A DNA stretch of 19,325 bases, taken from positions 1-19,325 of the forward strand of contig JAFGLG010000016.1 of the NCBI GenBank assembly GCA_016928155.1, in the 5' to 3' direction. Origin of the DNA: Candidatus Woesearchaeota archaeon. Its GTDB lineage: Archaea; Nanobdellota; Nanobdellia; Woesearchaeales; JAFGLG01. A program made the position numbers and the translations under genes. Shown piece by piece: positions 13,632 through 19,325 of the stretch. Below the pieces are notes generated by a model. That model searched no databases. It saw only the letters and a program-made list of their open reading frames with translations, and was not told the DNA's origin. How positions within the stretch are numbered: position 1 is the first letter of the stretch; each line of letters starts with the position of its first letter.

Positions 13632-14297
13632 ATGAGTCCAAACCAAGATTCAGGATTTTCTTCAGTACAGAATTATCTAAGTGCTGTGAATGATTATCTA
13701 AAGCAGGAACCATCAAAGGGAGAAGATGCAGATTTTGCAGAACTTGAAGCAGTATGCAACATGGCAGGTGCCAGGCTCATCAGTTATCAGAGAGATCCCA
13801 GAGTCCTCTTGATAGGGACACATGCATCTTTCGCCTCACAGGACAGTCCAATCGCATCAGTGATCAGAGATAATCTCGAAGAAAATGATTCAGTCATGTT
13901 CCCTTATGAATTCAGAGGTAGGATATTGACCGGGCTGGATATGATGAAGGGATTTGTCTCACTTATCCACGAAGAGCTTCAAGGGAAGAATGCTTATGTA
14001 ATAGCTAATGATGATCCTGCAATCGTATGCCAGATAGCAGACACTGCAAGGGATCTCGATAGACTGGTCATCGGTGAAGCTGCAAAAACAGATATTGATA
14101 AGACAGCAGACAGGCTCTTAATACTTTATAATATGAGAGAGAACAACTTCTTGTACTCCAAATGGGGTATCATCCCCCAATTGGAGCTATCAAGAAAGGT
14201 CTTCCAAGTGCTCCCTGTAAAGCATCTCGCTTCGCAATACATAGCAGGAGCACTTCAGGAGAAAGGGATAAGCTATTGCGAAATATTGCCAGGCTGA
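13632..14297 (+). CDS. 221-aa protein of unknown function
   Basis: It begins MSPNQDSGFSSVQNYLSAVN. A beta-strand-like core RVLLIGTHASFASQDSP leads into a helix and DSVMFPYEFRGRI. A second alpha/beta part follows (NAYVIANDDPAIVCQIADTA, RLVIGEAA), then YNMRENNFLYSKW. The pattern GTxH...V..E..R followed by a later R-E-N block loosely recalls the TraB/TIKI and EreA/ChaN group of hydrolase-like proteins. The match is weak and could be chance. No signal peptide or TM segment. It is first in an operon with the HEAT/ADP-ribosylglycohydrolase, 4 nt downstream, and divergent from the giant-protein operon. Function unassigned. Confidence 0.65.
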   Translation: MSPNQDSGFSSVQNYLSAVNDYLKQEPSKGEDADFAELEAVCNMAGARLISYQRDPRVLLIGTHASFASQDSPIASVIRDNLEENDSVMFPYEFRGRILTGLDMMKGFVSLIHEELQGKNAYVIANDDPAIVCQIADTARDLDRLVIGEAAKTDIDKTADRLLILYNMRENNFLYSKWGIIPQLELSRKVFQVLPVKHLASQYIAGALQEKGISYCEILPG

Positions 14298-14301
14298 AAA
14301 A

Positions 14302-15912
14302 ATGACGGACCTTGAGAACATAATGAAGACAGGAAGCGTGTCAGAGAGGATCGAAGCCTTGACAAGGTTCGCTCTCACTCAAGACACAGAAAATCTTCCG
14401 TATGTATTGGGAGAATTAGAACACCATAGGAGCCTGAATGTCAAGCAAGCAATGTGCCTCAGCCTGAGATATTTCGATGCACCTGGGACAGGTTTCAAGC
14501 TTGAAAAGATGCTAGAAGATGATTCACCAAAAGTGAGATGGGCTGCTGCATATGGACTAAGCGGCATAACCAGTTATACACCCCATGATTTTTTCCGAAG
14601 AGCAGCTGAATCCTCAGATAGGGAGACCTGGAGCCTAGCCTTGCAGAGCTTAAATACAACAAACCTACCCGCAGCTGAACACATGATAGAATCAGCCCTT
14701 TCCCACAGCGATCCCTTCGTGGTATCTACAGCCGTATACAGGGCAGGTAAACTTACCGGACCTGACTTCATTGAGAGAGCGAAAGGCTTCACAGGACATC
14801 CAGACGTAACAGTAAGGGAGAATGCTTTCAGAATATTATACGAGCTGGGGGATAATGGGGTCCTCGAAGACATGGCAAATGATGAGGACGAGATCATCAG
14901 GATGAGAGCGCAACTCTTGGCCAAGGGCAAGATAGAAGAGAAAAAATCTTATGATCCAGAACTTGAAGACAAGTTCATAGGTTGTATGGTGGGAGCGGCT
15001 ATCGGAGATGCCATCGGAGCACCAATAGAGACATTATCCCAAGAAGGAATCCAAAAGAGATATGGCACTGTCACCAGTTACATATCAAATGAACTCAGGA
15101 GAGGCACGCCTCTAGGAATCGCAGAATGGACTGATGATACCGAGATGGCAATGACAGTTGCTGAGTCCCTAATGAGAATGGGGGGCATAGACCCCCAACA
15201 CCTGGGTGAGCTTTTCGGCAGGGACATTGACAGGATAGATTCACTCCAAGAAAAAGAAAGAGGGTATTCAGTCAGATCAATCCAAGTCTCCAGAATGCTG
15301 AGGTTAGGGGTAAATTGGAGATATACCGGAATTGATTCGCTCGGATGCGGTTCAGTCATGAGGGCACACCCAATCGGGTTATTCTTCAGGGACAATATGC
15401 CTGATATGAAGAAGAATTCTGATCTTCAATCCAGGATAACCCATAATGGAGAAGAATCATCAGCCTCTTCCCTACTATTATGCTATGCAGTCTCATTGGC
15501 TTCACAATACAAACCTGAAGACGGAGGCATACCACAAGATTTCTATAAGAGAATCCTGGATCTTTCAGGATGTTCAGGAACTCTCCATGACGAGCTGAAG
15601 GATTATGCAGATAACCAGAATCTCACTTTGTTGGAACTAGTAGAATTGAAGAAAGGTGGCAGAGGTCCTGTAGGCACAGTCACTGTAGCTGTAGATTCTT
15701 TCATGAGAAGCCCTGATGATTTCCGTGATGTAATAATCCGAGCGATAAACCACAGCGGGGATTCAGATAGTGTAGGATCGATGGCAGGAGCAATGGCCGG
15801 AGCATACAATGGATTCAGCAGAATACCGGAAGATATGGTCAAGCCATTATACAGGAAAGATGATCTGATTGAGTTGGGGAAACAATTATACAAAGCTTAC
15901 AGAAAGACCTAA
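14302..15912 (+). CDS. HEAT-repeat/ADP-ribosylglycohydrolase fusion
   Basis: This 536-aa protein has about five HEAT-type helical repeats at the N-terminus (about 1-210), for example SPKVRWAAAYGLSGI and HPDVTVRENAFRILYELG. An ADP-ribosylglycohydrolase (DraG/ARH) domain follows (about 221-536). Metal-binding motifs are intact: GAAIGDAIGAPIE (230-243), W276-TDDTE with D278 and D279, GCGSVMRAHPIGL (348-360) and H484-SGDSDSVGSMAGA with D487 and D489. ARH enzymes remove ADP-ribose from protein side chains (often Arg) or from related adducts; the HEAT part would choose the partner. No ADP-ribosyltransferase is recognised in the window. It overlaps the stop of the convergent phosphatase gene. Confidence 0.88.
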   Translation: MTDLENIMKTGSVSERIEALTRFALTQDTENLPYVLGELEHHRSLNVKQAMCLSLRYFDAPGTGFKLEKMLEDDSPKVRWAAAYGLSGITSYTPHDFFRRAAESSDRETWSLALQSLNTTNLPAAEHMIESALSHSDPFVVSTAVYRAGKLTGPDFIERAKGFTGHPDVTVRENAFRILYELGDNGVLEDMANDEDEIIRMRAQLLAKGKIEEKKSYDPELEDKFIGCMVGAAIGDAIGAPIETLSQEGIQKRYGTVTSYISNELRRGTPLGIAEWTDDTEMAMTVAESLMRMGGIDPQHLGELFGRDIDRIDSLQEKERGYSVRSIQVSRMLRLGVNWRYTGIDSLGCGSVMRAHPIGLFFRDNMPDMKKNSDLQSRITHNGEESSASSLLLCYAVSLASQYKPEDGGIPQDFYKRILDLSGCSGTLHDELKDYADNQNLTLLELVELKKGGRGPVGTVTVAVDSFMRSPDDFRDVIIRAINHSGDSDSVGSMAGAMAGAYNGFSRIPEDMVKPLYRKDDLIELGKQLYKAYRKT

Positions 15913-18900
15913 CATACTTTTGCCTTCTCTGCCTGTACACCTATGTGCATGTCTAAGATGCTTTCTCTTGAATCAATCAACCCATTCTGCAAGAGATGCT
16001 CTTCATATACCCTAAAAGCAGATATCAACTCTTCATCTGAATACTGCAGACCCAATGCACCTGCAATCTGCCTAAATCGTGTGAAGTCAAGAATTCTCAC
16101 CTCAGACCTCATCTTATCCCTGAATAACCTGGACTGCTCAGCGCTAATATCTGAAGGTGATTCTCCATCTGAAAGGAGAGTCCTGTCACCTGATTGAGAA
16201 ACCTCTGACATCATGTCACTATCTATATAAAAGTGGGATATCATGGAAGCTGTCTCTTGGACATCAACATCCTCACCTTGCCTTTCTCTCTTCTGATCCA
16301 CATCAAGCTTGATGAACTGGCTATTCAATCCAATCCTATTTACTGAAGTTATCTGGTTTGCAATGCCTGGCAAGATTGAATCAGAAGGTTCTACATTCCC
16401 TAGACCATAGAATGGATTATGGCCCCCCGCCAGTAAGTCAGCACCCAGTATGTCAAGGAAACTAGTCAACAATCCAGGATCCAGTAAGAAATCAGGGAAT
16501 CTAGCCTGACCTCCAGCAGCCTTATCTGACTTGTCAGCAGCCAATATTGTGGTGCTGTCTGTCGTGAAATATGGTGTGTTCAATCCTTCAGACAGCCTTC
16601 TTGCGAGAAGCTCATTCACATCATTTATTGAGATGGATCCTTTACTCTGACGCAAATCCTGAAGCTCCTTCATGAATTCAGCGGTGGGTCCTCCATGCAC
16701 AAATGCAAGAGAGGGTCCGCCTTCAACATTAACCTTTGCGATCATCGGCCTGGTCAGGAGCCAATCAATATATTGCATAGCCTGCGGGTTGATTTCCCTA
16801 AGTTCCTGCAGTGCTCGTTGGTCATTTGATGCAAGTGCTCGTATAAGCTTAGGTATCTCACCTGTGCCCTCATCAAAAACAGTCTTCTTACCCTCCTGGA
16901 CAAAACCAATATCACCTGTGAAGCCGAATGCCTTGAGCATATCCACCCTTCTCCATTTCCTGCCAACAGGATAATGCCACATGCCTCCTGGTACAGCCAA
17001 GAAATCAACTTCATGATTACCCATCAATACGACAACTGCTCCATCTTTCTCTCTGGCCTGTGATTCAAGATCCTTCAAAAGCTTTATTGCCTCAGCTGAT
17101 TGGATACCTGAAGTGTCGCTGCCTCCGTCGATGAGATCCCCTATCTGCAGAAGAACTGTTCCAGGCTCCGCAATCCAGTTCCCAGATTCATCCATGATCC
17201 CCCTATCCACGAGGGTCTTCCTCAAGTTGGCAGTGCTCGCATGAAGATCACCGATAGAAACAAGACGCTTGGCAGAGACTTCTACGACAGGACCTTCGGA
17301 TCTCACTGATTCTTTCCTTGATGGCCCAACCCTGGTCATCTCTGCGTCGACATATGATCCTAATTCATTTACCAGATCATCAATAGTATCCACCCTATCC
17401 TGCAGAACTGCTGTTTCCAGGATAGGGACAAAATCCCGGTCCACTTCCTCTACACCATAAAGCTTCTTACCCGCTTCACTCTGCGGGAGATCCCCATATC
17501 TTTCTGATAGGTAATCTGTGGCAATCTTGATTGATACTTCGGTCAACTTAGTATCCTTCAGAAGCACCTGTTTAATCCTAGCTATATCCAGATCAGCTCT
17601 TCCTGCAACAAGATCCTCATCTATTATAGACAGAACCTGACCTTGAGCCTTGCCCGGAATATTAATCCCATGTTTTTCAGCTAAGCTATCAATCATTGTT
17701 TTTCTGAAATTCCTACGTTGAGTCTGGGTCATGCCACTACTTGTATACAATCTTTGAATTGACGGCTGAGATTTGGTAGCTGCACTCTTAGCCTTTTTCT
17801 CATACATCGTCTTGTAATCCTCAAGGGTTCCACCTTCTATGACCTTGACAGTGGCTCCCGAGACTTCTGTTGTCTCTCTTATAGGAAGTTCTGTCAATCC
17901 AACTGAGAACAAGTAAGCCTCAAGCCTGCCTTGAGAATAGCTCTCCCAATCACTCCCTTCCATAAAATATACCTGCAAACCTTGGCAACCAGTGCATGCT
18001 TCCAAAGAACGTGTAATCCATTCCCTGTCTGTGACCGGAGCCATGATTATCTGATCAGATAATGGTATGGAATTTGGGATATGACCTTCAATCTTACCAA
18101 CCACGCTGTTTGAACTCATCCCCTGAAGAACACTTATTATCTGATTGAAATGCATACTGTTCTGAACAAGATAGGTGATATCAAGCCCAGAATCCAGATT
18201 GGTCTTCAGGTGATTATAGACTATTGATGCAGCTAGCAATCTTTTCGCATCATCCTGATCCATAGCTGCACTGATCTTCTCTTCAAGGGACAAGGTCGGC
18301 ATGCCATAGCTTGTATAGAATCCATAGTTCTCATCCCTAGGAAGATAGAAGGAGTCCTCTGATTCCTGCAATCCTTGAGGGCTGAAGATGAAAACAATAT
18401 TGCCATACATGAAGTCCCCTGGGCTTCCAAGATTGACATGGACATGCTCAGTGCCTGCCCATAGCTCATCCTTGGTACTGAACCCTGTCTCAGCTGACCT
18501 GTAAAACATAGGCGTATGGCCTTCACTCAATACAATGTCCAACAGTCCACCTTCTCCTGAATCCTTGATCATTGTCCTGGTATGTGGCAGGCGAGAGACC
18601 ACAGGCATGATCATCTCAGACATTTGCTTGACATAATCCTTGACCCTCGACCTCAATTCATGGCTTATCTCAAATCTATCGACAAGACTGTCTACCAACT
18701 GATCAACACTCTTCTCAGTATTCTTATCAGACTTCCCCTTCTTGTCTTGTATCACCTGCAATATCGCACTATGGTAGGCCTCGGGATCAGCCATTTGCGC
18801 CTTCAGTATCAGGAAGAACTCTTCGATAAGAGGATAATTCCCCAATATGCTCTCAATCTCCTTCTTCTTCAGTTCCACTTCCTCCTGAGAATGCGTTCTT

Positions 18901-19325
18901 GAGGGATCAGGCTTCTTCGGCTCAATCGGAGATACTTCCAGGAATATGTTATCAGGTTTAATATCCTCTGGGTCTGTCTTATCCCCTACAAATAATGAGA
19001 TCCTCATACCATCCAGATCAGCTACCTGGAAATAATATCTGCTCTTTGCATGTGTCGGAGATGCGAAACTTATCGGGTAGAGCCTGCCCATGAAGTTCAG
19101 GTTCATGTTACCTCTCTCGTCCTCGACAATCATGATGCCTTTCTGGCCAAGGAATGTCCTTGTCTGGCTGGATGCTAATGATTGTCTAATACTGTCTGCG
19201 AGCCTGATCTCTTCCTCTGAAAGCTGAGAACCTATAGGTTCAACCTGCTCTGAAGATGGCGCTTCAGGCATTTCAGGTATGACGACTGCAAATCTCCCTT
19301 CCCATTGGCTTGCCGGCGGTATCTC
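15909..19325 (-). CDS. giant protein with PPP-type metallophosphatase, N-terminus outside window
   Basis: The frame stays open past the first ATG (19271) to the window edge with no stop, so at least 1138 residues are present and the true start is unseen. Counting from the ATG at 19271, residues 1-660 match nothing recognised (a helical/coiled region about 130-220, then GTEHVHVNLGSPGDF). Residues about 668-955 are a PPP-type (Shelph/ApaH-like) metallophosphatase with all metal ligands: D675-LH677, D712-LID, N752-HE754, H859 in FVHGG and H951 in GGHNPF. The second motif reads GDLIDGG, lacking the arginine of the usual GDxxDRG. The C-terminus (about 990-1120) is acidic and helical. It converges with the ARH gene (stop codons overlap). 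Likely substrates are phosphoproteins or dinucleotides; not decided. Confidence 0.82.
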   Translation of the reverse strand, partial: EIPPASQWEGRFAVVIPEMPEAPSSEQVEPIGSQLSEEEIRLADSIRQSLASSQTRTFLGQKGIMIVEDERGNMNLNFMGRLYPISFASPTHAKSRYYFQVADLDGMRISLFVGDKTDPEDIKPDNIFLEVSPIEPKKPDPSRTHSQEEVELKKKEIESILGNYPLIEEFFLILKAQMADPEAYHSAILQVIQDKKGKSDKNTEKSVDQLVDSLVDRFEISHELRSRVKDYVKQMSEMIMPVVSRLPHTRTMIKDSGEGGLLDIVLSEGHTPMFYRSAETGFSTKDELWAGTEHVHVNLGSPGDFMYGNIVFIFSPQGLQESEDSFYLPRDENYGFYTSYGMPTLSLEEKISAAMDQDDAKRLLAASIVYNHLKTNLDSGLDITYLVQNSMHFNQIISVLQGMSSNSVVGKIEGHIPNSIPLSDQIIMAPVTDREWITRSLEACTGCQGLQVYFMEGSDWESYSQGRLEAYLFSVGLTELPIRETTEVSGATVKVIEGGTLEDYKTMYEKKAKSAATKSQPSIQRLYTSSGMTQTQRRNFRKTMIDSLAEKHGINIPGKAQGQVLSIIDEDLVAGRADLDIARIKQVLLKDTKLTEVSIKIATDYLSERYGDLPQSEAGKKLYGVEEVDRDFVPILETAVLQDRVDTIDDLVNELGSYVDAEMTRVGPSRKESVRSEGPVVEVSAKRLVSIGDLHASTANLRKTLVDRGIMDESGNWIAEPGTVLLQIGDLIDGGSDTSGIQSAEAIKLLKDLESQAREKDGAVVVLMGNHEVDFLAVPGGMWHYPVGRKWRRVDMLKAFGFTGDIGFVQEGKKTVFDEGTGEIPKLIRALASNDQRALQELREINPQAMQYIDWLLTRPMIAKVNVEGGPSLAFVHGGPTAEFMKELQDLRQSKGSISINDVNELLARRLSEGLNTPYFTTDSTTILAADKSDKAAGGQARFPDFLLDPGLLTSFLDILGADLLAGGHNPFYGLGNVEPSDSILPGIANQITSVNRIGLNSQFIKLDVDQKRERQGEDVDVQETASMISHFYIDSDMMSEVSQSGDRTLLSDGESPSDISAEQSRLFRDKMRSEVRILDFTRFRQIAGALGLQYSDEELISAFRVYEEHLLQNGLIDSRESILDMHIGVQAEKAKVC

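Noticed and set aside
15943-16197. EF-hand-like calcium site in the C-terminus of the second giant protein
   Set aside because: The acidic helical stretch lacks the spaced Asp/Asn ligands of an EF-hand loop.
18360-18525. ADP-ribosyltransferase domain in the second giant protein (FYRSAETG...GTEHVHVN)
   Set aside because: There is some resemblance to an R-S start and H-containing core, but no catalytic glutamate motif or convincing alignment can be shown by eye.

Overview
The window looks like a chromosomal segment of a DPANN-type archaeon, most likely Woesearchaeota or a close relative (inferred from gene content; no marker gene is present). Support comes from TATA boxes of the TTTATAAA/TTTATATA type whose centres lie 24-27 nt upstream of the chosen start codons, so several genes appear leaderless. 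It also comes from archaeal-type families: an archaeal Xer-like recombinase, AbrB/PIN, DUF1189, a flavin reductase and a short ribbon-helix-helix protein. Genes are very tightly packed, with ATGA overlaps and tail-to-tail stop overlaps.

Layout. (1) 1-324, minus: 5' part of a transglutaminase-like gene running off the left edge. (2) 325-949: 625 bp without a gene, holding a 2.1-copy 100-bp tandem repeat and several nested inverted repeats. (3) 950-2975, plus: a PD-(D/E)XK nuclease of the DUF1016/YhcG type overlapping a tyrosine recombinase, followed in frame by a broken second recombinase C-terminus; this is a small mobile-element-like module. (4) 2981-7533, minus: coiled-coil protein, flavin reductase and DUF1189 membrane protein (one operon); two small membrane proteins coupled by ATGA, one of only 36 aa; a SAM methyltransferase; a PIN/AbrB toxin-antitoxin pair; and a one-TM protein with six extracytoplasmic cysteines.

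(5) 7714-19325 is the most unusual part. An alpha-helical 156-aa protein (plus) meets tail to tail with a 1734-aa membrane protein (minus). In order, the giant protein carries a signal peptide, a 2H-phosphoesterase-like domain, hydrophobic segments, a protein-kinase-like domain, more hydrophobic segments, a class II (CCA/poly(A) polymerase-like) nucleotidyltransferase and an HD-GYP-like phosphohydrolase. Its gene is translationally coupled to an upstream 45-aa ribbon-helix-helix regulator. Divergent from that pair, across a 120-bp AT-rich palindromic promoter region, lie a 221-aa protein of unknown function and a HEAT-repeat/ADP-ribosylglycohydrolase fusion. Convergent with these is a second giant protein of at least 1138 residues (N-terminus outside the window) with a PPP-type metallophosphatase.

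How it may work together (inference): the island combines nucleotide transfer, cyclic or linear phosphodiester hydrolysis, protein phosphorylation and dephosphorylation, and removal of ADP-ribose. The shared palindrome and the coupled RHH protein suggest one regulator for both divergent operons. A membrane-based nucleotide or protein-modification signalling system, or an RNA-end-processing system, are both compatible with the domains; the sequence alone does not decide between them.
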